Part shown: in pieces, positions 1 through 11,685 of the stretch | Layout of the letters: each line of letters starts with the position of its first letter | Numbering within the stretch: position 1 is the stretch's first letter | Assembly: GCF_001422405.1 (NCBI RefSeq) | Contig: NZ_LMMV01000001.1 | Span: 435,275 to 499,274, forward strand | Direction of reading: 5' to 3' | DNA: 64,000 nt | Origin: Pseudorhodoferax sp. Leaf267 | GTDB lineage: Bacteria > Pseudomonadota > Gammaproteobacteria > Burkholderiales > Burkholderiaceae_C | Notes under the pieces: generated by a model | Database searches by the model: none | What the model saw: only the letters and a program-made list of their open reading frames with translations | Told to the model about the DNA's origin: nothing | Position numbers and translations under genes: made by a program

Positions 1-669
1 GCCGACGGTGTCCACGCGCAGGATGTCGTAGCCGCCGGCGCCGCCGTCCACGCCGCCGGCAAGCGAGCCGCCGTCCTGCAGCACGAAGGTGTCCTGGTTG
101 CCGTCGGCGCCGGCCAGCTTCTCGATGCCCATGAAACGCAGCGTGGCCACGTGCCCGGCGTTGGCGCCGTCGATGTTCCAGGTGCTGTCGGCCACACCGC
201 CGCGCAACACGTCGTCGCCCAGGCCGCCGTCCACCGTGACGTCCAGGCCCGGCACGTCGATCTGCAGGCTGTCGTTGCCGGCACCGGCGTCCACCTGCAG
301 CGCGCGCACGCCGTGCTCGGCGCTGCCGAAGCGCTGCGTCGTGCCGTTGACGGTCAGGTCGATGACCGCGCTGCCGTCGGCCGCGCCGCCCACGCGCTGT
401 ACGACCAGGTGGTCGGCGCCCTGCGTGAGCGTGGTCTGCAGCATGCCGGCTCCGTTCAGCGCGAGCACCGGGTCGGCCGAGAGCAGCAGGCGCGGCTCCA
501 GCGCCTCGATCTCGTAGGGGCTGGCCTCGCGCGCGGCGCTGCGGCGCGCAGCCGGCGTGCGCGCGTCACCGGCCGGCGATGCAGCGGCGCGCCAGCCGCG
601 CAGCAGGTCGCGGGCCAGGGCGCTCAGGCCGGTGGCGGGGCGGGTGGCGGTCGTTGTCTTCTTCTTCAT
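1..669 (-). CDS. LEPR-XLL domain protein, N-terminal part of a large surface/adhesin-like protein (runs off the left edge)
   Basis: Reading the minus strand from the ATG at 669 gives 223 residues open to the window edge. A basic N-terminus (MKKKTTTATR) is followed at residues 57-66 by LEPRLLLSAD, the signature of the LEPR-XLL domain found at the start of very large repetitive secreted proteins in proteobacteria. Downstream, Gly/Asp/Asn-rich stretches (AGAGNDS, GGLGDDVLRGG) resemble RTX-like or cadherin-like repeats. The start is supported by GGAGAG a few bases upstream. Such proteins are usually type I-secreted adhesins. The C-terminal part, where repeats and a secretion signal would lie, is outside the window, so the exact role is unknown. 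Confidence 0.75.
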   Translation of the reverse strand, partial: MKKKTTTATRPATGLSALARDLLRGWRAAASPAGDARTPAARRSAAREASPYEIEALEPRLLLSADPVLALNGAGMLQTTLTQGADHLVVQRVGGAADGSAVIDLTVNGTTQRFGSAEHGVRALQVDAGAGNDSLQIDVPGLDVTVDGGLGDDVLRGGVADSTWNIDGANAGHVATLRFMGIEKLAGADGNQDTFVLQDGGSLAGGVDGGAGGYDILRVDTVG

Positions 670-1179
670 GACGCTCTCTCCGGGCCGCAGCCCTGCTCGT
701 GAGGGGGCTGCCGGCGGCGCGCGGTGCGCGCCGCCGGGTGCAGCAAGGGGCTGGCCGCATGCCACGGCCGGCTGCCTGGCGGCAGCCAACGGAATCGGTT
801 CGGGGTGGACACGGCGCGTCCCGCAGGCGCGGCCAGGCTCGGCGCGGGGCTCACCGTGGGCTCGCGGCGATGGGGTAGGGGCGCAGCCTGGTATGGGCGG
901 CCACCAGGGCCGCCAAACACTCTGTAACGGTATACATCAATGCATTCCGAGCGAGCAATTGATGCGGTTTCGTCGCGGATCGCTGCGCACACCAGGTCAC
1001 AGAGGCGCGCTTCGGGGACAGTTGTGGCTGCGACGTTTCGGTCATTCCGCGAACGGTATGCCAGGGCCCGCACTGTGTCCTGAGCAAGTTCTGGGCTTTA
1101 TCTGAGGCTGGCAAGACACAAGTTCACACTTTCGGCACACTACCGCCGCCTGATTGAAACAAAACGTGCGCGAGATGTT
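670..1179. other. Intergenic region between divergent genes, no convincing gene
   Basis: About 510 bases separate the minus-strand LEPR-XLL gene from the plus-strand regulator at 1180. Several open frames cross it on both strands, but their translations are Arg/Ala/Pro-rich with no recognisable domain, as expected of chance frames in high-GC DNA. The stretch around 915-960 is locally AT-richer and probably carries promoters for one or both genes. I could not fix a -35/-10 pair with confidence. Confidence 0.5.
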
Positions 1180-4050
1180 GTGAATTCTGCTTCTGCTGCT
1201 CCGATTTCGGGCGAACTCCGGTTCGCAGGCTTCCGCCTCCTCGGGCCGCATGGGCCCTTGCTGGACCAGGGCAGCACCGTCGATCTGCCACGCAAACCGC
1301 TCGCCTTGCTGTGGATGCTGGCGGGCCGGGCCGGCGAGGTCGTGACCAAGGACGAGATGCTGGCGCGCGTGTGGCCCGACGTGGTGGTCAGCGAAGGCGT
1401 GCTGTCCACCACGCTGCGCGAGCTGCGCGTGGCCCTGGGCGACGACGCGCGCGCGCCGCGCTTCATCGCCACGGCGCACCGCATCGGCTACCGCTTCATC
1501 GCGCCTGTGGCGCACCGTTCGCCCGGCAATGCCGGCGTCGTGCCGCAGCCCCCGGTCGAGCGCGTGGCGGCGGACGCTGCGCCGCTGGCCCCGCCCACCA
1601 TGGACGCCCTGCTGGTGGGCCGGGGCGCCGAGCGCGTCAGGCTGCGCGAGGCCTACCGGCGCGCCGCGGCCGGCCAGCGCCAGGTGCTGTTCATCGCCGG
1701 GGAGGCGGGCATCGGCAAGACCCGGCTGGTCGAGTCCTTCCTGGCCGAGCTGGCGGCCAGTCCCGAGGCCAGCGGCGACCTCGTGAGCCACGGCCAGTGC
1801 ATCGAGCATTTCGGCGCGGGCGAGCCCTACCTGCCGCTGCTCGACGCGGTGACGGCCCTGTGCCGCCAGCGCGGCGGCCGGCCGCTGGTGGCACTGCTGC
1901 GCCGGCACGCGCCGGCCTGGGCGGCCCAGATGCCCGGGCTGTTCGGCGCCGAGCCGCCGGGCCCGGCCGACACCGGCGCCGGCGCGGCCCAGCGCATGCC
2001 GCGCCAGATGGCCGACGTGGTCGACCTGGCCGCGGCCGACCGCACGCTCGTCCTGGTGTTCGAGGACATGCACTGGAGCGACCCTTCCACGGTGGACTGG
2101 CTGGCCATGCTGGCGCGCCGCCGCGAGCGCTCGCGGCTGCTCGTGATCGCCACCTGCCGGCCCGTGGAGCTGGCGGTGCAGGGCCATCCCCTGCAGCAGG
2201 TCAAGCGGGACCTGGTGGCGCGGCAGATGGCCCAGGAGCTCGTGCTGGGCCGGCTCGCGGCCCCCGAGGTGCGCGACTACGTGCGCCAGCGCATGCAGGG
2301 CCGCGCGGCCGTGCCGGCGCTGGCCGCGGCGGTGTTCCGGCGCTCGCAGGGCCACCCGCTGTTCATGGTGCACATCGCCGACGACCTGCAGCGCCTTCCT
2401 GACGGCGCGGGCCTGTCCGGCGAGGTGCCTTCGGGGGTCGGCGAGCTGATCGAGGCCCAGGCGGCCCGCCTGCCGGCCGAGCAGCTGCGCGTGCTGGAGG
2501 CGGCCAGCGTGGCCGGCGCCGAGTTCGCCACGGCCGCCGTGGCCGCCGCCCTGCAGATGCCGGCCGAGCAGGCCGAGCAGGTGCTGGAAACGCTGGCGCG
2601 CCAGGGCCAGTTCGTCGAGGCCAGGGGGCTGGCCACCTGGCGCGACGGCACCGTCAGTGGCCGCTACGGCTTCCGTCATGACCTGGTGCGCGAGTCGCTG
2701 TACCGGCGGCTGGGCAGCGACCGCCGCATGCGCCTGCACGCCGCCATCGCGGCACGCCTGGCACGCGCCTACCAGGGGCACAGCGGCGACATCGCGGCCG
2801 AGCTGGCCCTGCATTTCGAGAATGCGCACCAGCCCTGGGAGGCCGCACAGCACCGCATCGACGCGGGCGACAAGGCGCTGCACCGCTACGCCCATCCCGA
2901 GGCGCTGGGCCACGCGGCCAAGGGGCTGGCGCTGCTCGCCGCGGCCCCGGCCGACCGGCCGGGCCGGCCGTTGGCCGAGCTGCGCCTGCGCCTGATCGAG
3001 GGCGCGGCCCTGCTGACGGTGCGCGGCTACGGCGCGCCCGAGGTGGAGGCCACCTACACGCGCGCGCTGGCGCTGGGCATCGAGCTCAACGACGGCGCGG
3101 CCATCGGGCCGGCGCTGTCGGGCCTGTTCAATTCCTACCTGACGCGCGGCGCCTTCGCCCAGGTGCAGCAGATCGCCGACCAGGTGCTGGCGCAGCTGCG
3201 CCGCCAGCCCGACGTGGTGCTGGCCATGCTCGCGCACAACGTGCGCGGCACGGCGCAGCTGTTCGTCGGCGGCGCAGCGGCATCGCTGGAGCACGTGGAC
3301 CAGACGCTGGCCCTGTACGACCCACAGGCGCACCGCCACCTGGCCGCCACCTACGGCGAGGACCCGGCCATCGCCAGCCACCACTACGCGGCCCTGTCGC
3401 GCTGGGTGCTGGGTGATGCCGACGCCGCCGAGCACCACCTGCGCGCCGGCTCCGCGCTGGCGTACCGGCTGGAGCACGCGTTCGGCGAAGCGCAGATGCT
3501 GTGGGTCGAGTCCGTGATCGCACTGGACGACGGCGACCTGGACCGCGTGGAGCGCGCCACGCGCCGCCTCGATGCCATCTGCGTGGACTGCGGCTACCCG
3601 CTGTGGCAGGCGGGCGGCCAGATCCTGCGCGGTGCAGCGCTGGCGGGCCGGGCGCAACACGAGGAGGGCCAGCGCCTGACCGACACGGGCCTGCGGGCCT
3701 GGCGCGAGGCCGGCACGCTGCTGACCCTGCCGCACGCCCTGGCGGTCGCCGCGCGCATGCACGGCATGGCCGGCCGGCTGGACGTGGCCCTGGCGGGCGT
3801 CGAGGAGGCCCTGGCCATCGCCACGCAGACCGGGGAGCACTGGTACACGGCCGAGCTGCACCGCCTGCACGGCGAGTTGCGGTTGCGGGCCCGGGACGAG
3901 GCGTCGGCCCGGGCCTGCTTCGGGCAGGCGCTGCAGCTGGCGCAGGGCCAGCGCGCGGCCTTGTTCGAGTACCGCGCGGCGGCCAGCCTGGCGGCGCTGG
4001 GCGCACCGGGCGCCGGCCGTGTGCGGCCGTTGCGCCGCAACGCGGGGTAG
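1180..4050 (+). CDS. Large transcriptional regulator: winged-helix DNA-binding domain, AAA/NACHT-like ATPase, TPR-like C-terminus
   Basis: 956 residues from a GTG start. Residues about 10-105 form an OmpR/CadC-type winged helix, ending in the typical RFIATAHRIGYRFIAPV. Residues about 140-400 are a P-loop ATPase: Walker A GEAGIGKT and Walker B LVLVFEDMHW. The remaining ~500 residues are Ala/Leu-rich helical repeats with TPR-like periodicity. This order matches the 'wHTH plus AAA ATPase plus TPR' predicted-ATPase regulators, related in concept to MalT/STAND switches, that bind ATP and a ligand before activating transcription. The target is unknown; the divergent LEPR-XLL gene is a candidate. 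No in-frame ATG gives a better start before the winged helix. Confidence 0.8.
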   Translation: MNSASAAPISGELRFAGFRLLGPHGPLLDQGSTVDLPRKPLALLWMLAGRAGEVVTKDEMLARVWPDVVVSEGVLSTTLRELRVALGDDARAPRFIATAHRIGYRFIAPVAHRSPGNAGVVPQPPVERVAADAAPLAPPTMDALLVGRGAERVRLREAYRRAAAGQRQVLFIAGEAGIGKTRLVESFLAELAASPEASGDLVSHGQCIEHFGAGEPYLPLLDAVTALCRQRGGRPLVALLRRHAPAWAAQMPGLFGAEPPGPADTGAGAAQRMPRQMADVVDLAAADRTLVLVFEDMHWSDPSTVDWLAMLARRRERSRLLVIATCRPVELAVQGHPLQQVKRDLVARQMAQELVLGRLAAPEVRDYVRQRMQGRAAVPALAAAVFRRSQGHPLFMVHIADDLQRLPDGAGLSGEVPSGVGELIEAQAARLPAEQLRVLEAASVAGAEFATAAVAAALQMPAEQAEQVLETLARQGQFVEARGLATWRDGTVSGRYGFRHDLVRESLYRRLGSDRRMRLHAAIAARLARAYQGHSGDIAAELALHFENAHQPWEAAQHRIDAGDKALHRYAHPEALGHAAKGLALLAAAPADRPGRPLAELRLRLIEGAALLTVRGYGAPEVEATYTRALALGIELNDGAAIGPALSGLFNSYLTRGAFAQVQQIADQVLAQLRRQPDVVLAMLAHNVRGTAQLFVGGAAASLEHVDQTLALYDPQAHRHLAATYGEDPAIASHHYAALSRWVLGDADAAEHHLRAGSALAYRLEHAFGEAQMLWVESVIALDDGDLDRVERATRRLDAICVDCGYPLWQAGGQILRGAALAGRAQHEEGQRLTDTGLRAWREAGTLLTLPHALAVAARMHGMAGRLDVALAGVEEALAIATQTGEHWYTAELHRLHGELRLRARDEASARACFGQALQLAQGQRAALFEYRAAASLAALGAPGAGRVRPLRRNAG

Positions 4051-4057
4051 CTGGAGT

Positions 4058-4525
4058 TCACAGACCGAGCTCGGACAAGCCAGGGTGGTCATCCGGGCGA
4101 CGGCCCAACGGCCAGTGGAACTTGCGCTCGGCCTCCTTGATGGGCATGTCGTTGATGCAGGCGAAGCGTCGCCGCATGAGCCCATTGGCCTCGAACTCCC
4201 AGTTCTCGTTTCCATAGGAGCGGAACCAGTTGCCGGCGTCGTCATGCCACTCGTAGGCGTACCGAACGGCGATGCGGTCCTCGCCATGCAGCCAGAGCTC
4301 CTTGATGAGCCGGTAGTCGAGCTCCTTCCTCCACTTTCTGTCCAGAAAGGCCTGGGCTTCGGCACGGTTGTCGGCAAACTCCGTCCGATTGCGCCACTTC
4401 GTGTCGGGCGTGTAGGCCATGGCGACCTTGGCCGCATCGCGTGTGTTCCAACCGTCTTCGGCCAGGCGGACCTTCTGCACGGCGGTGGCCCGCGAGAAGG
4501 GCGGCAGGGGTGGGCGTGATTCCAT
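4058..4525 (-). CDS. DUF1348 family, NTF2-like small protein
   Basis: 155 residues starting [10 protein letters not shown]. The body ([20 protein letters not shown], then KWRNRTEF, a [10 protein letters not shown] segment and [20 protein letters not shown]) matches the DUF1348 branch of the NTF2/SnoaL-like alpha+beta barrel fold, usually 145-160 residues, annotated as nuclear transport factor 2 family proteins of unknown function. The frame is open further upstream, but the ATG at 4525 follows AGGTGA at good spacing and begins the conserved domain; the longer form would run through the operators. It is divergent from the TetR gene at 4609 and is the probable target of that repressor. Confidence 0.85.
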   Translation of the reverse strand: MESRPPLPPFSRATAVQKVRLAEDGWNTRDAAKVAMAYTPDTKWRNRTEFADNRAEAQAFLDRKWRKELDYRLIKELWLHGEDRIAVRYAYEWHDDAGNWFRSYGNENWEFEANGLMRRRFACINDMPIKEAERKFHWPLGRRPDDHPGLSELGL

Positions 4526-4544
4526 GATGTCACCTTTCATAAGA

Positions 4545-4600
4545 TGTAGAACGATCTGTCTACATGCAGATGCTAGCCCATGTGGAACGACCTGTCTACA
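4545..4600. promoter_or_regulatory. Two tandem palindromic operator-like sites between the DUF1348 and TetR genes
   Basis: Site 1 (4545-4564) is TGTAGA, 8 bases, TCTACA. Site 2 (4581-4600) is TGTGGA, 8 bases, TCTACA. Both share the core GAACGAYCTGTCTACA and are 36 bp apart centre to centre. They lie in the divergent promoter region just before the start codons of both genes, the usual place for a TetR-family operator. Binding by the adjacent TetR protein is inferred. Confidence 0.65.
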
Positions 4601-4608
4601 ATGGCCGC

Positions 4609-5178
4609 ATGAACACTTCCGAACCAGCGGCAGAGCCATTGCCCCCCAGGGAGCGCATCCTGATGGCGGCCCACGCCCTCTTCTACGGAGAAGGGATCAG
4701 GGCAACAGGCGTGGACAGGATCATCGAGCGGTCGGCGGTGAGCAAGGTGACCTTCTATCGCCAGTACGCGAGCAAGGACGAACTGGTGCGGGCGTACCTC
4801 GATGACCGGCACGACAAGTGGCTTTCCTGGTTCCGGGCCAACCTGGCGCAAGCCACCGGCCAGGGGGCTTCGGCGGTCGACGCCCTCGTCACGACGCTCA
4901 GGATCTGGTTCAGCCAGCCCGACTTCAGGGGTTGCGCGTTTCTCAATGCCGCAGCCGAACTCGGTGCCTCCGATTCCGACATCCTCGCAACCGTCCGTCG
5001 GCACAAGGAGGACGTGTCGTCCGTGCTGGAGGAGACGTTGGGCAGCCTTTCGAAGTCGACGGGACGTGCGCTCACGTTGGCGATGGACGGCGCCATCGTC
5101 CACGCCCAGATGGGCTACCCCATCCACGGGGTGCTGGAAAGCTTCGAGACAGTCGTTGCCAGGACGCTGCGCGACTGA
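4609..5178 (+). CDS. TetR/AcrR family transcriptional regulator
   Basis: 189 residues from [10 protein letters not shown]. Residues about 15-65 are the TetR helix-turn-helix ([47 protein letters not shown], split here by residues not shown). The C-terminal ~120 residues are an all-helical ligand domain with a conserved [10 protein letters not shown] segment seen in the common TetR subfamily that controls small detoxification genes. An upstream in-frame ATG at 4564 exists, but that extension would be encoded by operator DNA, so 4609 is preferred. Probably represses itself and the divergent DUF1348 gene. Confidence 0.85.
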   Translation: MNTSEPAAEPLPPRERILMAAHALFYGEGIRATGVDRIIERSAVSKVTFYRQYASKDELVRAYLDDRHDKWLSWFRANLAQATGQGASAVDALVTTLRIWFSQPDFRGCAFLNAAAELGASDSDILATVRRHKEDVSSVLEETLGSLSKSTGRALTLAMDGAIVHAQMGYPIHGVLESFETVVARTLRD

Positions 5179-5289
5179 AGGCGGCGAGCACACTGCCGGC
5201 TCGGACCGCCGCACCGTCCGGCTCGTCGTCTCAAGTTTTTTGTGGGCTCAGGGGGCGCTCCGGCAGATCCCGCGTGGGCCGTTGCGCTT

Positions 5290-6894
5290 TTACTCCACGC
5301 CGGACGCACCATCCAGCACTTGCCGAACCTTGTGCGCCAGGTCCTGCGGCAAGAACGGCTTGGAAATCACTGGCAGCTCGGTGCCCCCCAGGTCCGTGCG
5401 CTCGATCGAGCTCTCCGCGTAGCCGGTCATCAGCAGGCTGGGCATGTCGGGCCAGCGCCGCTTGGCTTCCCGCGCCAGCATCACGCCGTTCATGCCGCCC
5501 GGCATCACGAGGTCGGTCAGCAGGAGGTCGTACGTCTGCAACTCCAGACGCCCCAACGCCTGCGCCGCACTGTGTGTCACATCGGCCTCATAGCCGAAGT
5601 CTTCGAGGATCAGGCGAGCCAGGTCCGCCACGTCCTGGCGATCGTCCACGATCAACAAGCGCTCGCTCCCGTGCCGGCGCGGCTGCACTGGCTGCACGGC
5701 CACCTTGTCAGGTGCCTCGTCGGCGGCGGGAAAGTACAGGCGCACGGTGGTGCCGACGCCGTCTTCGGAGTAGATGCGCGCGATGCCGCCTGATTGGCGG
5801 GCAAACCCATAGACCATGCTCAGGCCCAGCCCGGTTCCGAGCCCTTCCGCTTTGGTCGTGAAGAAAGGGTCCATGGCCCGCGCCGCCACGTCGGGTGACA
5901 TGCCCGCACCGTTGTCCGTGAAGGAAACGCTGACGTAGCGGCCGGGCAGCAGGGCATCGAAGTGGGTCGCCTGCTGGGCATCGACCTCGACATTCCTGGT
6001 CTGCACACTGAACTGCGGCGCGTCGCGGCCCGCCAGCGCATCGCGGGCATTCTGGAAGATGTTGAGGAAGGCCACCTCGGTCTGGGTGGGGTCCAGCCGG
6101 CTGTTCCAGACCGCTTGCGCCAGATCCATGCGGACGTCCACACCTGGCAGCGACTGCCGGGCCAGCTCGCGCGTCGACTCGACAAACGAGTTCAGGTTGA
6201 CCACGCGCCCGTGCAGCTTCTGCTTGCGCGAGAACGCCAGAAGCTGCTGCGTGAGCGCCGTGGCCCGTTCGGCGGCGGCGCGCACTCGTTCGGTGCTGCG
6301 CGCGATCTTCTCGCGCGGGGGGCGCGGTTCTTCCAGGGCACGCTGCACGATATCGGTGTGCCCCAGGATCACCTGCAGCAGGTTGTTGAAATCGTGCGCG
6401 ATCCCGCCCGTCAGCTGGCCCAGCGCTTCCATTTTCTGTGCCTGGCGCAGCCCGTCTTCCGCATCGCGCCTGCGGCTCACGTCGAGCTGCGACGCGAAGA
6501 AGTACGTGAGTTCTCCCGACTCATTGAGCACCGGAGAGATGAACAGCGCGTTCCAGAACGCAGAGCCGTCCTTGCGGTAATTGACCAGCTCGACGGCGAT
6601 CTCCGTGCGCTGCTCGATCGCCGTGCGCACGCGGGAAACGACGGAACGGTCGGTGTCGGGGCCTTGCAGAAAGCGGCAGTTGCCGCCGACGATCTCCTGC
6701 GCGCTGTAGCCGGTCATCTCGAGGAACGCCTGGTTCGCAAAGATGATGGGGTTGTCCGGCTGGTGTGGATCTGTCACCAGCATCGGCATGCGGGTGGTCT
6801 GTACCGCGGCGAAGAAGACGTTGTGGCCCTCCTTGCTGAGGTCACCTGTAGACGTGTCGAGCACGCGCGTGGCACTGGACTTGTGGATCGGCAT
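5290..6894 (-). CDS. LOV-domain hybrid histidine kinase (blue-light sensor kinase with receiver)
   Basis: 534 residues from [10 protein letters not shown]. Residues ~25-140 are a LOV-type PAS with GNCRFLQ at 71-77, whose Cys73 is the residue that forms the flavin adduct on blue-light excitation. Residues ~150-225 are the dimerisation/phosphoacceptor domain with His167 in IAHDFNN, a HisKA variant typical of LOV and PAS kinases. Residues ~270-390 are the ATPase ([24 protein letters not shown]). Residues ~412-530 are a receiver with Asp461 in [10 protein letters not shown]. The frame is open to 7125, but the extension has no domain. It is divergent from a second LOV kinase. No DNA-binding output domain is present, so output goes through a partner or the receiver itself. 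Confidence 0.88.
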   Translation of the reverse strand: MPIHKSSATRVLDTSTGDLSKEGHNVFFAAVQTTRMPMLVTDPHQPDNPIIFANQAFLEMTGYSAQEIVGGNCRFLQGPDTDRSVVSRVRTAIEQRTEIAVELVNYRKDGSAFWNALFISPVLNESGELTYFFASQLDVSRRRDAEDGLRQAQKMEALGQLTGGIAHDFNNLLQVILGHTDIVQRALEEPRPPREKIARSTERVRAAAERATALTQQLLAFSRKQKLHGRVVNLNSFVESTRELARQSLPGVDVRMDLAQAVWNSRLDPTQTEVAFLNIFQNARDALAGRDAPQFSVQTRNVEVDAQQATHFDALLPGRYVSVSFTDNGAGMSPDVAARAMDPFFTTKAEGLGTGLGLSMVYGFARQSGGIARIYSEDGVGTTVRLYFPAADEAPDKVAVQPVQPRRHGSERLLIVDDRQDVADLARLILEDFGYEADVTHSAAQALGRLELQTYDLLLTDLVMPGGMNGVMLAREAKRRWPDMPSLLMTGYAESSIERTDLGGTELPVISKPFLPQDLAHKVRQVLDGASGVE

Positions 6895-7145
6895 CGACTT
6901 TTCTCTCAGATTTTTCCTGATACAGCGCTTGGTTTTCAACGAGGCGCCTGTATATGTTGCGGTGCAGACAGAGCGGGTTGGGTAGGACAGCGCAGATTCA
7001 TGGCGGGGGTTGGATCCAACACGTAAGGCTGTCATGCAGGACCGGCCACAAAGTTGGCATGATGCACGGCACGGCATTTTGGCGGACCGCCCAGCGCGTG
7101 CGCGCCCTGGGCTTGCCGACGTCACCTTGGAGGATCAACCTGGAC
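6895..7145. other. Divergent promoter region between the two LOV kinases
   Basis: 251 bases separate the two start codons I prefer (6894 minus, 7146 plus). The left half, near 6900-6960, is AT-rich with T and A runs, consistent with promoter DNA for the minus-strand gene. I could not assign -35/-10 elements, and a sigma-54-like look-alike near 7070 has wrong GG/GC spacing. Confidence 0.4.
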
Positions 7146-9752
<2,607 letters not shown>

Positions 9753-9839
9753 ACGCCGCACGCGAAGCGCAATCGCGTGGTGACGTTCCCCGGCCAGTCG
9801 TCGGTTGCAGCCGTACGGCGCTCGTCCACACCGGCCGAA

Positions 9840-9868
9840 TTTACGAAGATTTGACGCCCACCCGCCTG
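9840..9868 (+). promoter_or_regulatory. Possible KdpE-type promoter element upstream of kdpA
   Basis: TTTACGAAGATTTGACG followed by a C-rich tract lies about 110 bases before kdpA. From memory it resembles the T-rich, then ACxCCC, layout of the KdpE site before kdp in E. coli. The resemblance is partial and there is no second copy nearby, so this is a weak call. Confidence 0.3.
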
Positions 9869-9977
9869 CCGCGAATGGCAATTTGATGCCCTCCCGTCGA
9901 ACACTGACGGCCGGCACTTTTGCCATGCGACCGCGGATACGACATGCGTTTCTTCGACCCGGACGGAGCCACCCACC

Positions 9978-11675
9978 ATGGCTGAGTCCCTCTTGCTGCT
10001 GGCCCTCGTGCTGGCGCTGGCCTGGCCGCTCGGCCACTACCTGGCCGCCGTCATGCGCGGCGACGCAATGCGCAGCGATGCGCTGTTTGCGTGGATCGAG
10101 CGGCCGCTGTACCGGCTGCTGGGCACGCACCCGCAGCAGGGCATGACCTGGCGCGGATACGCCGGCGCCTTCCTGCTGTCCAACGCGCTGCTGGCGCTCG
10201 CGGTCTGGGTGCTGTTCATGACGCAGGCCTGGCTGCCGCTGAACCCCGACGGCGTGCCCAACATGTCCTGGGACCTGGCGCTGCACACCATGGTCTCGTT
10301 CCTCACGAACACCAACCAGCAGCACTACGCGGGCCAGGCCCAGCTGTCCTACCTGTCGCAGATGACGGGCATCGTGGGCCTGCAGGTGGTCACGCCCGTC
10401 ATGGGCTTGGCCATCGTGGCGGCCACGCTGCGCGGGCTGTTTGGCGGCCGCCAGGCGGCCGGCAGCGAGGCCATCGACGTGGGCAACTACTGGGCCGACG
10501 TGGTGCGCGCCACGCTGCGCTTCGTGCTGCCGCTGTGCCTGGCGCTGTCGGCGCTGCTCACCTGGCAGGGCGTGCCCGCCACGCTGGCCGCCGGCCCGGT
10601 GGCCAGCCCGGTCGAGGCCAGTGCGGAGTTCAAGGAGCAGAAGATCCCGCTCGGCCCGGTGGCGCCCATGGTGGCCATCAAGCAGCTGGGCAGCAACGGC
10701 GGCGGCTGGTACGGCCCGAACAGCGCCGTGCCGCTGGAGAACCCGACGCCGTTGTCCAATTTCATGTCGATGGTGGCCATCGTGCTGATCCCCGTCAGCA
10801 TCGTCTTCATGGTCGGCCCCTTCACTGGCCGCCGCCGGTTCGGCGCCCTGGTGTTCGGCACCATGCTCACGATGTCGGTGATCTCCTCGGGCCTGGCGCT
10901 GTGGTCCGAGGGCTATTCGCGCACCGCCACCGACATCGCGCTCATGGAGGGCAAGGAATTGCGCATCGGCACCGGTGCCTCGGCGCTGTGGGCCTCGCTG
11001 ACCACGCAGGTCAACAACGGCTCGGTCAACGCCATGCTGGACTCCACCGCGCCACTCACCGGCCTGGTGTCCATGGTCAACATGCTCATCAACGCGGTCT
11101 GGGGCGGCGTGGGCTGCGGGCTGCAGCAGTTCATCGTCTACCTGCTGCTGGCGGTGTTCCTGGCCGGCCTGATGACGGGGCGCACGCCCGAGCTGTTCGG
11201 TCGCAAGATCGAAGGGCCCGAGGTGCGGCTGCTGGCCGTGCTGGTGCTGCTGCAGCCCGTGGTGATCCTGGGCTTCACGGCGCTCACGCTGGCGCTGCCG
11301 GGCGTGGCGGGCATCTCCAACCCGGGCTTTCACGGCATCAGCCAGGTGTTCTACGAATACGTGTCGGCCTTCGCCAACAACGGCTCGGGCTTCGAGGGCC
11401 TGGGCGACGCCACGCCGTGGTGGAACGTGACCTGCGCGCTGGTGCTGGCGCTGGGCCGCTACCCGGCGCTGGTGATCCCGCTGGCGATTGCCGCCATGCT
11501 GGCCGCCAAGCGGCGCGCGCCGGAAGGTTCGGGCTCGCTGCAGATCGAGAGCCCCACCTTCGCGCTGACGCTGATCGGCATCGTGCTCATCCTCACGCTG
11601 CTGCAGTTCATGCCGGTGCTGGTGCTGGGGCCGGTGGCCGACCACCTGTCGCTCACCCCCTTGCTGGCCCGTTGA
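9978..11675 (+). CDS. kdpA: Potassium-transporting ATPase subunit KdpA
   Basis: 565 residues, about the family length. KdpA is the inner-membrane channel-like subunit that binds and translocates K+. The four pore-loop regions are visible: [30 protein letters not shown] and [11 protein letters not shown], between hydrophobic helices. It is first in kdpABC, with kdpB starting 10 bases after its stop behind a GAGGAG site. No kdpF-like peptide is visible upstream. Confidence 0.97.
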   Translation: MAESLLLLALVLALAWPLGHYLAAVMRGDAMRSDALFAWIERPLYRLLGTHPQQGMTWRGYAGAFLLSNALLALAVWVLFMTQAWLPLNPDGVPNMSWDLALHTMVSFLTNTNQQHYAGQAQLSYLSQMTGIVGLQVVTPVMGLAIVAATLRGLFGGRQAAGSEAIDVGNYWADVVRATLRFVLPLCLALSALLTWQGVPATLAAGPVASPVEASAEFKEQKIPLGPVAPMVAIKQLGSNGGGWYGPNSAVPLENPTPLSNFMSMVAIVLIPVSIVFMVGPFTGRRRFGALVFGTMLTMSVISSGLALWSEGYSRTATDIALMEGKELRIGTGASALWASLTTQVNNGSVNAMLDSTAPLTGLVSMVNMLINAVWGGVGCGLQQFIVYLLLAVFLAGLMTGRTPELFGRKIEGPEVRLLAVLVLLQPVVILGFTALTLALPGVAGISNPGFHGISQVFYEYVSAFANNGSGFEGLGDATPWWNVTCALVLALGRYPALVIPLAIAAMLAAKRRAPEGSGSLQIESPTFALTLIGIVLILTLLQFMPVLVLGPVADHLSLTPLLAR

Positions 11676-11685
11676 GGAGATTCCC

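Noticed and set aside
1042-4533. Very long minus-strand open frame opposite the wHTH/ATPase regulator
   Set aside because: Its translation is His/Arg/Gln/Ala-rich low-complexity sequence, typical of antisense frames in high-GC genes; the plus-strand protein has clear domains.
7060-7090. GGCACGGCATTTTGGC resembling a sigma-54 promoter before the second LOV kinase
   Set aside because: The GG and GC elements are not at the required 10-base separation.
9753-9977. Search for a kdpF peptide before kdpA
   Set aside because: The only short frame close to kdpA (from 9942) gives a 13-residue hydrophilic peptide, not a membrane peptide.
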